A DNA stretch of 64,000 nt from Cherax quadricarinatus (taxonomy: Eukaryota > Arthropoda > Malacostraca > Decapoda > Parastacidae), in contig NC_091293.1 in the NCBI RefSeq assembly GCF_038502225.1, forward strand, positions 3,912,658 to 3,976,657, given 5' to 3'. Numbering within the stretch: position 1 is the first letter of the stretch; each line of letters starts with the position of its first letter. Positions 1 to 10,515 of this stretch are shown here, piece after piece. Both the position numbers and the translations under genes were made by a program. The notes under the pieces were generated by a model. The model was not told the origin of the DNA, did no database searches, and saw only the letters and a list, made by a program, of their open reading frames with translations.

Positions 1-120
1 CATGGTTGTGGCTCCACATTTGGCCTATCCCCCTCTCCATCTGCACCCAGCTGCTCTTCCCCTTTCACTTCTTGGCCCTTCTTGGCCGGCTGATATGACC
101 TTAGCATAATTCATATCTCC

Positions 121-312
121 TTACTTCCTGTTTGGGCTCTCAGCTTCATATGCTTTGTCTTCTCTGGTCAATGCCCATGTAACATGCTTCAGCCTGTTTA
201 CCTGATCTTCTAGGACCCTTATCCTGGCTACTGCAGTTTTGACTTGTGCCTCCCAATTCTTCTTCTCCTTCTCCAACCTCTTTTCTAATTTCACAGAAAG
301 CTCTGTCTCCAT
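121..312 (-). pseudogene. CR1-CA ORF1 N-terminal coiled-coil fragment
   Basis: A 63-residue frame starts METELSVKLEKRLEKE and is rich in K, E, L, V and R with heptad-like spacing, as in the coiled-coil N-terminus of many LINE ORF1 RNA-binding proteins. The same frame with a few substitutions is at 14997-15188, also followed by a stop after the residues PNRK. It is either a short ORF or the first part of ORF1 broken by an inherited stop. Seeing it in two copies shows it belongs to the element. Its role in retrotransposition (trimerisation and RNA binding) is inferred from the general family. Confidence 0.55.
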
Positions 313-489
313 TTTTTTCAGAAAGCTCTCCTAATTTTCTCTCCCACTCTTGTTCCATCCTTTTCCACTGCCCCTCCATCCGCTCTTCCCTACCAGAACC
401 ATTCTTATCTGATCCCTGGTTCCTTCGAATCCCCACCATTTTTTTTTCTTATTCTTTTTTCCCTTTTCTTCCTTTTCTTTTTTCTTTTT

Positions 490-684
490 TTCTTTTTTTG
501 AAAGAGAAGAGAGAGAGAGGGACAGGGAGAGAGAAAGAGAGAGAAGGGAAAGGTAGAAGGAAAGAGAGAGGGGGAGAGTGAGAAGGGAAAAGGGGAGAGA
601 GAGAAAACGAGAGAGAGAGAGGGAAAAAGAAGGGAAATGTAGGAGAGAGGGGGAGAGTGCGAAGGGAAGAGAGGGGAGAGAGAG

Positions 685-727
<43 letters not shown>

Positions 728-1190
728 GGGAGAGAGAGAGAGGGCTCAAAGAGAGGGAGGAGAGAGAGGAAGAGACAGGGTAGAAGGGGGAGAGAGGGGG
801 GAGATGGAAGAGAGAGACAGGAGAGAAAAGGTAGGGGGAGAGAGACAGGAGGAGGGGAGAGAGATGGGAGAGAGAGAGATGAGAAATGGGAGAGGGGAGA
901 GATAATGAGAGGGGCAGAGCTGTTAGAGTGGGAGAGATGTTAGAGGGGGGAGGTGTTAGAGGGAAGAGATGTTAGAGGGGAGAGATGTTTGAGGGGAGAG
1001 CTGGGAGAGGGGAGAGAGAGAGATAGGTAAAGAGAGAGATAGGTAGAGAGATAGGTAGAGAGAGAGAGATAGGTAGAGAGAGATAATTAGTGAGAAAGGT
1101 ATGTAGAGAGAGAGAGAGATAGGTAGAGAGAGGTAGAGAGAGAGATATGTATTGAGAGAGAGAGAGAGAGAGAAAGAGAGGGGGAATAGT
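490..1190 (+). repeat. (GA)n / GATAGGTA-type polypurine tract
   Basis: About 700 bases of almost pure purine on the plus strand, first GAGAGG-like and then with a GATAGGTAGAGA motif. The same tract recurs at 15387-16110 and in a diverged form at 6690-7110, each time directly upstream of CR1-CA ORF1. It therefore belongs to the element's 5' region (a CT-rich leader in the sense orientation) and is not an independent microsatellite. The long Leu/Ser-rich and Arg/Glu-rich frames across it are compositional. Confidence 0.85.
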
Positions 1191-2222
1191 GAATAGTGCA
1201 ATGTTAGAGGGAGGGTTATCAGCTCAATTAATAGGAAGGTGCGAAATCCTGTGTTTGTGTGTGTGTGTGTGTACTACAGCTTTTACAAGTGCCTTACCGC
1301 TTGTTCCTGTGTGTGTGTGTGTGTGTATGTGTGTGTGTGCCCCCACTTCTAAGTATTCATACTAAAACTTACCAATAGTAATTCTAACACTTATCAATTC
1401 TACTTACAAAATACAGAAAGTAACTAGGTTGTAAAATTTAGCTTGTCTCAGCTTCTAGGAGTGTCTGACATTACCCCTCGGTAGACTGCTCTACTCCTCG
1501 CACTCTCGTCAACACTATCTTCACCTTACCTATGCTATTTCTACTCTAATTTTGGTAATTGATTGCAGGAGTGAGTGACCAGTATCCAACAGTGATGCAA
1601 GACCAGAATCCAGAACCTGACAACATGCGACCACAATAGGTGAGCAATACTTGCGCTGGCAGCGGCGCGGTGACAGGTTGCCAGATGCTGAAGACGTAGC
1701 CGGCGTACATAGCCCTTCTATCACTATTTGGAAAATCCTTCACCCATGATGTTTGTAATCATATATGCTCATACATCCTGCGTTCCTCAAGTGATTTCAC
1801 TTTTCACTTATGATAGAATACACTTCACATTTGGTGTTACACTTTATATGTATAATGTCGCACAACTGTTGTGACGTCACTGCTTCAGCAGGCCCACTCC
1901 TGCCACCTTCCCTTGTTACATATTTTATTTTTCCTTTCTCTTTTTGCTTATTAACTTTTTCACTCTCACTGTATAGTGCCCCACATTTCACTTGTTAACC
2001 AATCTCTCGTAATTCTTGAACACCCGCTTCCACACTCACTTTGATCTTTAAAATATTAACGATTTCAGGCTTCCTCTCGACTTTTTTTAACTAATAACTT
2101 TGGTTATCACTCGTATTATTGTTCACTGACATTGTCACTACCGCTGATTACTCCTAGCAGTTACTGCACGCCTTGAAAACACTAAGGTTCTCGGAGCCTT
2201 GTGCCCCCACGTCTGCATGACT

Positions 2223-2226
2223 GTGT

Positions 2227-2286
<60 letters not shown>
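2223..2286 (+). repeat. (TG)n, tail of the CR1-CA copy at 2287-7110
   Basis: Uninterrupted TG dinucleotides end at the element's terminal motif (TGTGCTCACTTACTTGTGG). In the element's sense orientation this is the (CA)n tail. Confidence 0.85.
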
Positions 2287-2288
<2 letters not shown>

Positions 2289-2548
2289 CACTTACTTGTG
2301 GTTGCAGGGGTCCAGTCACAGCTCCTGGCTCTGCCTCTTCACTGGCCACTACTCGGTCACTTGTCCTGCTCCATGAGCATATCATACCTCTCCTTAAAGT
2401 TTTGTATGGATCCTGCCTCTGCTACATCACTATCCAGACTATTCCACTTCCGGACAACTCTGTGACTGAAGAAATACTTCCTAACTTCCCTGTGGTTCAT
2501 CTGAGTCTTCAATTTCCAACTATGGCTTTTTGTTGCTGTGTCCCATCT

Positions 2549-5251
2549 CTAGAACATCCTGTCTCTATCCACCTTGATTCCTCTCAGCATTTTATATGTC
2601 GATATCATATCCCGCATATCTCTCCTCACTTCCAATGTCGTCAAGTTGATTTCCCTTAACCTCTCCTCGTAGGACATACCTCTTAGCTCCGGGACTAGTC
2701 TTGCTGCAAACCTTTGCACTTTCTCTAGTTTCCTTACATGCTTGGCTAGGTGAGGGTTCCAAACTGGCGCTGCATATTCCATTATGTGCCTAACATACAC
2801 AGTGTACAGGGTCCTGAATGACTCCTTATTTAGATGTCGGAATGCTGTTCTGAGGTTTGCTAGGCGCCCATATGCTGCAGCAGTTATTTGTTTGATGTGC
2901 GCTTCAGGAGATGTGCCTAGTGTTATATTCATGCCAAGATCCTTTTCCTTGAGTGAGGTTTGTAGGCTCTAGCCTCCTAGATTGTACTCCATCTGTGGTC
3001 TTCTTTGCCTTTCCCCAATTTTCATGACTTTGCACTTGGTGGGGTTAAACTCCAGAAGCCAGTTGTTGGACCAGTCCTGCACCCTGTCTGGATCCCTCTG
3101 TAGTTGTGCCTAGTCCTCATCCAGTTGAATTCTTCTCATCAACTTCAGATCATTTGCAAACAGGGTCTCTTCAGAGTCTATTCCTTCCGTCATGTCGTTC
3201 ACAAATGCCAGAAACAACACCGGTGCTAGGACTGATCGCTGTGGCACCCCGTTCGTTACCGGCGCCCACTCTGACACCTCGCCAGGTACCATGACTCGCT
3301 GTTGTCTTCCTGGCAGGTTTTCCCTGATCCATTATAGTGCTTTCCTTGTTATCCCTGCATGGCCCTCCAGCTTCTGCACTAATCTCTTGTGCGAAACTCT
3401 GTAAAACACCTTCTTACAGTCCAGGAAAATGCACTCTACCCACCTCTCTCTCTCTCTTGTCTTACTCCCGTCAGCCTGTCATAGAACTTCTGTAAGTTTG
3501 TGACGCAGGATTCCCAGTCCCTGAAACTGTGCTGGCTGTCGTTGATAAGCTCATTCCTTTCTATGTGTTCCACCACTCTACTGATAATTTTCTCCATGAT
3601 CCTGCATAGTATTCACGTCAGTGACACTTGTCTGCAGTTTAATGCTTCGTGTCTGCCTCCTTTTTTAAAAACTGGGACTACATGTGCTGTCTTCCATACT
3701 TCTGGTAGTCGTCATGTTTTGATAGATGTGTTGAAGATAGTTGTTAGTGGTACACAAAGCGTCTCTGCTCCCTCCCTCAGGATCCATGGAGAGATGTTAT
3801 TTGGCCCCATCGCCTTTAAAGTATCTAGCTCGCTTAACAGCCTCTTCACTTCTTCCTCAGTTGTATGTATTGTGTCCAACACTTGATGGTGTACCCCACC
3901 TCTCCACTTTTCGGGAGGTCCATCTGTCTCCTCTGTGAACACTTCTTTGAATCTCATGTTGAGCTCCTCACATGCTTCGCAGTCATTTTTGTGGCCTCCC
4001 CTCCTTCCTTCTTCAGCCTGATTACCTGATCCTTGACTGTCGTTTTCCTCCTCATGTGGCTGTAAGAACATAAGAATGAAGGAACACAGCAAGCCTACTG
4101 ACCCATGTGAAGTAGGTCCATGTCCCCCCTTCTGGTTTAGCCCAATGAGCCACCTAGTCAGGTCACTTCCACTTAAGGAAGGAGCACGGCATCAGACCTA
4201 ATAGCACAAGCTAGTCAGGTCCAACTCACACCCATTCGTGTATTTATCTAACCTATTTTTAAAACTACTCAACGTTTTAGCCTCTATAACTGTACTCGGG
4301 AGTTTGTTCCACTCATCCACAACTCTATTATCAAACCAGTGCTTTCCTATATCCTTCCTGAATCTGAATTTTTCCAACTTGAAACCATTGCTGTACAGCA
4401 ACTTTGGGTGAGATTTGGCTTTCACTGCTGTGTCATTCTCGTATTGTTTTTTGGCTTCCATTCTTACCTGTGCATATTCATTTCTGGTTCTATGACTGGT
4501 CTCCTTATTCTCCTGGGTCCTTTGCCTTCTGTACTTCTTCCATTCCCTAGCACACTTGGTTTTGGCCTCCCTACACCTTTGGGTGAACCATGGGCTCGTC
4601 CTGGCTTTTTCATTATTCCTGTTACCCTTGGGTACAAACCTCTCCTCGGCTTCATTGCATATTGTTGTCACATATTCGAATATCTCGTTTACTGACTTCC
4701 CTGACTTCCCTCAGTCTCACTGAACCCCGTTCAGGAAGTTCTTCATGCCTGCATAGCCCCTTTTCTTGTTGTTTCACTTCATTCGTCTGGCCCTTCCTGC
4801 TTCCCCCTCCACCTGTAACTCTACTGTGTATTCGAAGCTCAGAACCACATGATCGCTGGCCCCAAGGGGTCTTCATATGTAATGTCCTCAATATCTGCAC
4901 TGCTCAAGGTGAATACTAGGTCCAGTCTCGCTGGTTCATTCTCTCCTCTCTCTCTGATAGTGTCCCTTATGTGTTCGTACATAAGGTTTTCCAGTACTAC
5001 CGCCACCATCTTCGCCCTCCACGTTTCTTGCCCCCATGTGGCTCCAAGTTCTCCCATTCGATTTCCTTGTGGTTGAAATCACCCATGATCAGTAGCTTCG
5101 CCCTGCATGCATGAGCCCTTCTGGCTACTTCAGCCAGTGTGTCAACCATCGCTCTATTACTCTCATCATACTCTTGCCTTGGCCTCCTGCTGTTCTGTGG
5201 TGGGTTATACATCACTGCAATTACCACCTTGGGACCTCCAGACTGAAACAT
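2549..5251 (-). pseudogene. CR1-CA ORF2 remnant (APE endonuclease plus reverse transcriptase)
   Basis: The ORF2 polyprotein would nick target DNA and reverse-transcribe the element RNA. Fragments in different frames are: 5251-4997 (endonuclease, YNPPQNSRRPRQEYDE then LLIMGDFNH), 4671-4420 (linker, PWFTQRCREAKTKC), 4092-3712 (RT N-terminal), 3292-3110 (motif B region with PQRSVLAP, and motif C decayed to FANDL instead of FADDV) and 2932-2549 (thumb, LEYAAPVWNPHL-like). Loss of the first catalytic Asp of the FADD box together with multiple frameshifts means it cannot be functional. The linker is split by the insertion at 4072-4395. Confidence 0.85.
4072..4395 (-). mobile_element. 5'-truncated CR1-EST LINE fragment nested in copy A
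   Basis: In the sense orientation it begins near FKLEKFRFRKDIGKHWF and runs through WNKLPSTVIEAKTL to a tail ending in TTCTTATGTTCTT, the same end as the element at 28143-32273. It interrupts the CR1-CA linker between GTGGCTGTA and CAGCAACTTTGGG, which are adjacent in other copies (compare 13073). GCTGTA occurs on both sides, so a short target duplication is possible. However, part of it also fits the CR1-EST sequence at the truncation point, so microhomology explains it equally well. Confidence 0.85.
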
Positions 5252-5427
5252 TCCTATTATGTAATCTCTTGCTTCTCCTCTGTCTCCTCTCTTCCACCCC
5301 CTCTGTTCCCTCTGTCTTTTCTCAGGATCTGATATCCCGTTGGAAAGATGGCATCTGTTTTCATCCCTGTGAGCTTGGTTTTTGTGAGGGCTATGATGTT
5401 CGGTGATGCATCTTTGACTCTTTCATG

Positions 5428-6153
5428 TCACTCTTCCCACCTATTTGTTATTCCATCAGCATTGGTGTACCATACATTCGGTTTCCTCTCCAGCACTGTG
5501 CTTTGGGGGATCTGTGATGGTGGGGGCCTGGCAGTGTGCCGTGAGATTCTCCAGCATAGTGTGTGGTGGGGGCTGTGAGTGTGGGTTGTGGTCTGTTTTG
5601 GGATAGCATATATGGTTGTGGGGTTCTGAGGGTGGTTCTGCGTGCTTGCTCTTGTTGCTCTGCCATGATCTGGTTGCCCTCTGCTGGTTCTGTCCTTGAC
5701 TCTCTTTCTAGATCCTTTTTCTTTTGTGTCCTCTCCCTCTGCTGCTGTCGTTCTGTTTTTGTTCTGTCTTGTTCTAGGAACACTCTCTTGTATGCTGATG
5801 ATTCCTTCAACCGTGGTTTCTTTTAAAGAATCCTGTTTCGCACTGTTTTTGTTCTGAAAATCAGTTTCATTGGCCATTTTCTTCCCTTCACGTAACGCCC
5901 CACCCCATTCTCTGACATTTACAATTTCAGACATGTCCTCTTCACCTATTTCTTTGAAGATGTTCTCAGTCTCTTGTTTTTCTGCCTGCAGTCTTTCATT
6001 GTGTGTCCTTCCCTCGCTCTCCTGAAGCACAGAAATAAACACTGAACTCACCTTCTCCTCTTCCCATTTCCTTTTCCTCTGTGTCTCTGGTTCCTGTTTA
6101 TACATGGCCATTTTCTCCCTTATTTTTTCTGTAGCTCTTGGTAGCATGGTCAT
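5428..6153 (-). pseudogene. CR1-CA copy A: ORF1 C-terminal part running into the endonuclease start
   Basis: An open frame of 241 residues on the minus strand. The first half is charged and nucleic-acid-binding in style (ATEKIREKMAMYKQEPETQ, then SSVFISVLQESEGRTHNE). The end contains KPNVWYTNADGITN, the start of an APE endonuclease domain (YTNADG). ORF1-like and endonuclease-like sequence therefore lie in one frame here, whereas in copy B they overlap in different frames (14944-14285 and 14576-14001). Whether the native element has one polyprotein or two overlapping ORFs cannot be settled from these damaged copies. Confidence 0.6.
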
Positions 6154-6689
6154 GCCTCTGCAAATAATGTATCCCCCTCTCCATCTTCACTCACGTTTCT
6201 CACCACCGTCCCTGCTCCCAGCTGATCTTCCCTTTCATTCCTCGGCCCTGCTTGGTGGGCTAATAGGGCCTTAGCGTAAGTTATGTCTCCTTCCTTCCTT
6301 CCCGTTGGGCCCCTCGTTCAGTAGGGGTGTACCAGCTTCAGATACTGTGTCTTCTCTGGTCAATACGCCTGTAACTCTCTTCAGCCTATTTACCTCATAT
6401 TCTAGGACCCTTATCCTGGCTATTGCAGCTTCGGCTTGTGACTCCTAATTCTTCTTCTTCTCCTTCTCCAACTTCTTTTCCAACTTCACAGAAAGCTCTA
6501 CCTCCATCCTTTTCTCCATTTTTGCAGAAAGCTCTCCTAGTTTGCTCTCCCACTCTTATTCCATTATTTTCCATTGCTTTTCCATCCATTCATCCTTACC
6601 AGAACCATTCTTCTCATGTCCCCTGGGCCTTCAAGTTTCCCTCTGAGCCACTTTTTTTATGGGTTATATGCTGTAGTTGTGTGTTGGTG

Positions 6690-7110
6690 AGGGGGAACAG
6701 AGGAGGGAAGAGAAACAGGGAGAGTGATGGAGGGGTGGAAAAAGAGTGGGAAGGGGACTAGAGGGAAAAAGGGGTGAAAAAGATGAAGGAAAAGAGAGGG
6801 GAATGGGGAGGAGGGACAGTGAGAGAAAAGGGAGAGGGGAAAGAGTGAGAGAGAGAGAGAGAAGGGATAGGTAGAGGGGAAAGAGTGAGATGGAGAGAGA
6901 GAGAGGGTGTAGGGAGGGTGTGCATGTGGTGGGAGTTGTTAGGGAAAGAGGGATGGGGAGAAGAAGAGTGTTTGTGTAGGGAGTGGAGGGTTGTAAGTGG
7001 AAGAGAGGTGGAGAGAGGGAGAGTGATGGAGGGGTGGAGAAATAGTGGGAAAGGGACTAAAGGGAGAAGGAAGAGAGGGGGAGGAGAAAGAGGAGGAGGA
7101 AGGTGGGTGG
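6690..7110 (+). repeat. GA/GGGA-rich polypurine tract, 5' region of copy A
   Basis: Purine-rich plus strand with GAGAGAGA and GGAGGGG runs in the same position relative to ORF1 as at 490-1190 and 15387-16110. No gene is seen in it. After it, 7111-7188 is a short unassigned stretch. Confidence 0.75.
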
Positions 7111-7188
7111 GGTAGGCCCTAACGGTCGAAGGCTGTGTGGATTAGTGCCCATGAGTGTATGTGCCCACGAGTGTTCCCATGTACCCAC

Positions 7189-8201
7189 CTAATTGTACTC
7201 ACCCAATTGTGGTTGCATGGGTCGAGACTCAGCTCCTGGCCCTGCCTCTTCACCGACCGCTACTAGGTCCTCTCTCCCTCTGCTCCATGAGCATTATCAT
7301 ACCTCGTCTTAAAACTATGTATAGTTCCTGCCTCCACTACATCGCTTGCCAGACTACTCCACTTCTTAACTACTCTATGACTGAAGAAATACTTCCTAAC
7401 ATCCCTTTGACTCATCTGAGTCTTCAGCTTCCAATTGTGACCCATTGTTTCTGTGTCCCATCTCTCGAACATCCTGTCTCTGTCCACTTTGTCTATTCCT
7501 AGCAGTATTTGGTATGTCGTTATCATGTCTCCCCTGACCCTCCTGTCCTCCAGTGTTGTCAGATCAATTTCCCTTAACCTTTCTTCAAAGGACATTCCCC
7601 TTAGCTCTGGAACTAGCCTTGTTACAAACCTTCGCACTTTCTCTAATTTCTTGATGTGTTTGACCAGGTGTGGGTTCCAAACTGGTGCTGCGTACTCTAG
7701 TATAGGCCTGACGTACACAGTGCATAAAGTCTTGAACGATTCCTTACTGAGGTACCGGAACGCTATTCTCAGGTTTGCCAAGCGCCCATATGCCGCAGCA
7801 GTTATCTGGTTAATGTGTGCTTCTGGCGATGTACTCGGTATTATACTCACTCCTAGGACTTTCTCCTTGAGTGAGGTTTGCAGCCTTTGGCCTCCTAGCC
7901 TATACTCTGTCTGCGGTCTTCTTTGCCCTCCTCCGATCTTCATGACTTTGCATTTGGCGGGGTTATATTCTAGGAGCCAGTTGCTGGACCACGCATCCAG
8001 CCTGTCCAGGTCTCTTTGTAGACCTGTCTGGTCTGCGTCTGATTTAATTCTCCTCATTAACTTCACGTCATCTGCAAACAGGGACACTTCTGAGTCTATC
8101 CCTTCTGTCATGTCGTTCACATATACCAAGAATAGTACTGGTCCCAGGACTGACCCCTGTGGGACCCCGCTCGTCACTGACGCCCACTGTGATACAATAT
8201 C

Positions 8202-8204
<3 letters not shown>
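7189..8204 (-). mobile_element. CR1-CA LINE copy, 5'-truncated in RT motif B, ending in a duplicated 14-bp tail motif
   Basis: Its 3' end carries two copies of the motif ACTCACCTAATTGT (plus-strand reading, with substitutions) at about 7189-7216. Its truncated 5' end at about 8204 abuts (TG)n. There is no (TG)n at its 3' side, where the flank 7111-7188 is unique. The body encodes the C-terminal third of ORF2. Confidence 0.85.
7263..8204 (-). pseudogene. CR1-CA ORF2 C-terminal fragment (RT motifs B and C to the stop)
   Basis: About 314 codons stay open. They begin at [19 protein letters not shown] (motif B), then LFADDVKL (motif C, both Asp present), then LLEYNPAKCKVMKIGGG, the thumb region LEYAAPVWNPHLVKHIKKL, and the terminal region KYFFSHRVVKKWSSLASDVV to a stop at 7263. 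The frame reads on into the upstream (CA)n as an artificial His/Thr leader. It is truncated, so not functional, but the absence of frameshifts suggests a fairly recent insertion. Confidence 0.85.
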
Positions 8205-8253
<49 letters not shown>

Positions 8254-8277
8254 ATGAGTCCCACGTATGTACCTATT

Positions 8278-8321
<44 letters not shown>

Positions 8322-8330
8322 TTCTACTAG
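8205..8330 (+). repeat. Two (TG)n tracts around a 30-bp spacer
   Basis: (TG)n occupies about 8205-8250 and 8280-8317 with a short unique spacer (GTCCCACGTATGTACC) between. The second tract leads directly into the 27-bp array. Confidence 0.85.
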
Positions 8331-8336
8331 GTGTGT

Positions 8337-9362
8337 AGTGTGTTTTGCAAGGTGTGGTGAGTGTTCTACAAGGTGTGGTGAGTGTTCTTGTTTTACCAGG
8401 TGTGGTGAGTGTTCTTGTTCTACTAGGTGTGGTGAGTGTTCTTGTTTTACTAGGTGTGGTGAGTGTTCTTGTTCAGGTGTGGTGAGTGTTCTTGTTCTAC
8501 TAGGTGTGGTGAGTGTTCTTGTTTTACCAGGTGTGGTGAGTGTTCTACTAGGTGTGGTGAGTGTTCTTGTTTTACCAGGTGTGGTGAGTGTTCTTGTTTT
8601 ACCAGGTGTGGTGAGTGTTCTTGTTCTACTAGGTGTGGTGAGTGTTCTTGTTTTACCAGGTGTGGTGAGTGTTCTTGTTCTACTAGGTGTGGTGAGTGTT
8701 CTTGTTTTACCAGGTGTGGTGAGTGTTCTTGTTCTACTAGGTGTGGTGAGTGTTCTTGTTTTACCAGGTGTGGTGAGTGTTCTTGTTCTACCAGGTGTGG
8801 TGAGTGTTCTTGTTCTACTAGGTGTGGTGAGTGTTCTTGTTCTACTAGGTGTGGTGAGTGTTCTACAAGGTGTGGTGAGTGTTCTTGTTCTACTAGGTGT
8901 GGTGAGTGTTCTTGTTCTACTAGGTGTGGTGAGTGTTCTTGTTCTACTAGGTGTGGTGAGTGTTCTTGTTCTACTAGGTGTGGTGAGTGTTTTTGTTCTA
9001 CTAGGTGTGGTGAGTGTTCTTGTTCTACTAGGTGTGGTGAGTGTTCTTGTTCTACTAGGTGTGGTGAGTGTTCTTGTTCTACTAGGTGTGGTGAGTGTTC
9101 TTGTTCTACAAGGTGTGGTGAGTGTTCTTGTTCTACAAGGTGTGGTGAGTGTTCTTGTTCTACTGGGTGTGGTGAGTGTTCTTGTTCTACAAGGTGTGGT
9201 GAGTGTTCTTGTTCTACTAGGTGTGGTGAGTGTTCTTGTTCTACTAGGTGTGGTGAGTGTTCTTGTTCTACTAGGTGTGGTGAGTGTTCTTGTTCTACAA
9301 GGTGTGGTGAGTGTTCTTGTTCTACAAGGTGTGGTGAGTGTTCTTGTTCTACTAGGTGTGAG
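8337..9362 (+). repeat. 27-bp minisatellite, about 38 units
   Basis: The unit is GGTGTGGTGAGTGTTCTTGT followed by TCTACTA. Variants are a T/C change (TTTTACCA against TCTACTA), an A/T change (TACAAGG against TACTAGG) and several 21-bp units lacking one 6-base block. Because 27 is a multiple of three and the unit has no stop in several frames, long frames appear in both directions: RCGECSCST, VLVLLGVVS and, on the reverse strand, RTRTLTTPS. No start context, flanking homology or codon bias supports translation, so I call it non-coding tandem DNA. Confidence 0.95.
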
Positions 9363-9629
9363 CAATTTCAAGATTATTTTACTGAACCCTACTCCACCTT
9401 ACTACCTCTCACTTGTACTGAGTTCAGACAAGAATGTAAAACAGTTAACCACTAATTCTTGTCTAGTTTTAAGTAAAGTTACTATGTACTATTATCTTAC
9501 CTAGTTTTAATTAGTTACTTTGTATTAGGATCAGTTTGCCCAAAATGCCTTGGCATGATAGTGGCTATCTTTGTACTTAGCAAATCAAAATTGTAATTAC
9601 ACATTGTAATCACAAAGAAATAAACTTTA
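9363..9629 (+). other. Spacer between the two related minisatellites
   Basis: About 267 bases of AT-rich, non-repetitive sequence with no gene. It includes an AATAAA at 9620-9625 just before the second array and looks like the end of a transcript or dispersed repeat (CAGTTTGCCCAAAATGCC at about 9532-9549). I could not assign it. Confidence 0.5.
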
Positions 9630-10505
9630 CTAGGTGTGGTGAATGTTGTTGCTCGGTTACCTACGATGAGTGTAGTTGTTCTACTAGGTGTAGTGAGTGT
9701 TGTTGCTCATTACCTATGATGAGTGTAGTTGTTCTACTAGGTGTAGTGAGTGTTGTTGCTCTACTACCTACGATGAGTGTAGTTGTTCTACTAGGTGTAG
9801 TGAGTGTTGTTGCTCTACTACCTACGATGAGTGTAGTTGTTCTACTAGGTGTAGTGAGTGTTATTGCTCTACTACCTACGATGAGTGTAGTTGTTCTACT
9901 AGGTGTAGTGAGTGTTGTTGCTCTACTATCTACGATGAGTGTAGTTGTTCTACTAGGTGTAGTGAGTGTTGTTGCTCTATTACCTATGATGAGTGTAGTT
10001 GTTCTACTAGGTGTAGTGAGTGTTGTTGCTCTATTACCTATGATGAGTGTAGTTGTTCTACTAGGTGTAGTGAGTGTTGTTGCTCTATTACCTATGATGG
10101 GTGTAGTTGTTCTACTAGGTGTAGTGAGTGTTATTGCTCTACTACCTACGATGAGTGTAGTTGTTCTACTAGGTGTAGTGAGTGTTGTTGCTCTATTACC
10201 TATGATGAGTGTAGTTGTTCTACTAGGTGTAGTGAGTGTTGTTGCTCTATTACCTATGATGAGTGTAGTTGTTCTACTAGGTGTAGTGAGTGTTGTTGCT
10301 CGGTTACCTACGATGAGTGTAGTTGTTCTACTAGGTGTAGTGAGTGTTGTTGCTCTATTACCTATGATGGGTGTAGTTGTTCTACTAGGTGTAGTGAGTG
10401 TTATTGCTCTACTACCTACGATGAGTGTAGTTGTTCTACTAGGTGTAGTGAGTGTTGTTGCTCTATTACCTATGATGAGTGTAGTTCTACTAGGTGTGGT
10501 AAATG
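9630..10505 (+). repeat. 54-bp higher-order minisatellite (dimer of 27-bp monomers), about 16 units
   Basis: Each 54-bp unit is two 27-bp halves. One begins GGTGTAGTGAGTGTTGTTGC and ends TCTACTA. The other begins CCTACGATGAGTGTAGTTGT and also ends TCTACTA. The first half differs at few sites from the 27-bp unit at 8337-9362, so both arrays share an ancestor and this one amplified as a dimer. Third-order variants (CTACTACC, CTATTACC, CGGTTACC) recur every several units. One frame reads CSTRCSECCCSITYDECS and runs without a stop into the transposase remnant downstream. Confidence 0.93.
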
Positions 10506-10515
10506 TTGTTCTACT

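Larger units (their letters stand above)
1..2226 (-). mobile_element. CR1-CA LINE copy: start of ORF1 plus about 1.9 kb of putative 5' leader
   Basis: Read on the minus strand this segment holds a leader of about 1 kb (2226-1195), a CT-rich tract (1190-490) and the start of ORF1 (312-1). The rest of the element lies beyond position 1. The whole segment is matched at about 14880-17151 with only scattered differences apart from microsatellite length. I infer that it is the 5' part of a full-length LINE, because in both places its distal end runs straight into (TG)n followed by the 3' end, or a remnant of the 3' end, of another CR1-CA copy. The alternative is a segmental duplication that included part of a LINE. 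The copy at 2287-7110 shares the purine tract but not the 1195-2226 part, so the leader assignment is tentative. Confidence 0.6.
2287..7110 (-). mobile_element. CR1-CA LINE copy A, nearly full length, decayed
   Basis: In sense (minus) order: CT-rich leader (7110-6690), ORF1 remnant (about 6590-5830), endonuclease (about 5500-5000), reverse transcriptase (about 4000-2800), C-terminal thumb region and 3' end at 2287 with a (CA)n tail. Many frameshifts break the frames. Recognisable blocks include LLIMGDFNHKE (endonuclease), the RT linker TTEEEVKRLLSELD, and WNPHLAKHVRKLEKV near the C-terminus. A fragment of another LINE family is inserted at 4072-4395. The layout matches copy B (11399-17151), which defines the family. 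Assignment to the CR1 group rests on the APE-type endonuclease, the RT sequence style and the short 3' terminal repeats. Confidence 0.85.

Noticed and set aside
490..1190. Arg/Glu-rich and Ser/Leu-rich frames over the polypurine tracts (also 15387-16110)
   Set aside because: Compositional frames. The tract repeats as part of a LINE 5' region.
8337..9362. Regular direct repeats suggestive of a CRISPR array
   Set aside because: Units are contiguous with no variable spacers, and the context is eukaryotic.
8463..9455. 330-residue Cys-rich frame (RCGECSCST repeats) resembling a metallothionein or structural Cys-rich protein
   Set aside because: The 27-bp unit is open in several frames on both strands because its length is a multiple of three. 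There is no independent start, codon pattern or flanking domain.
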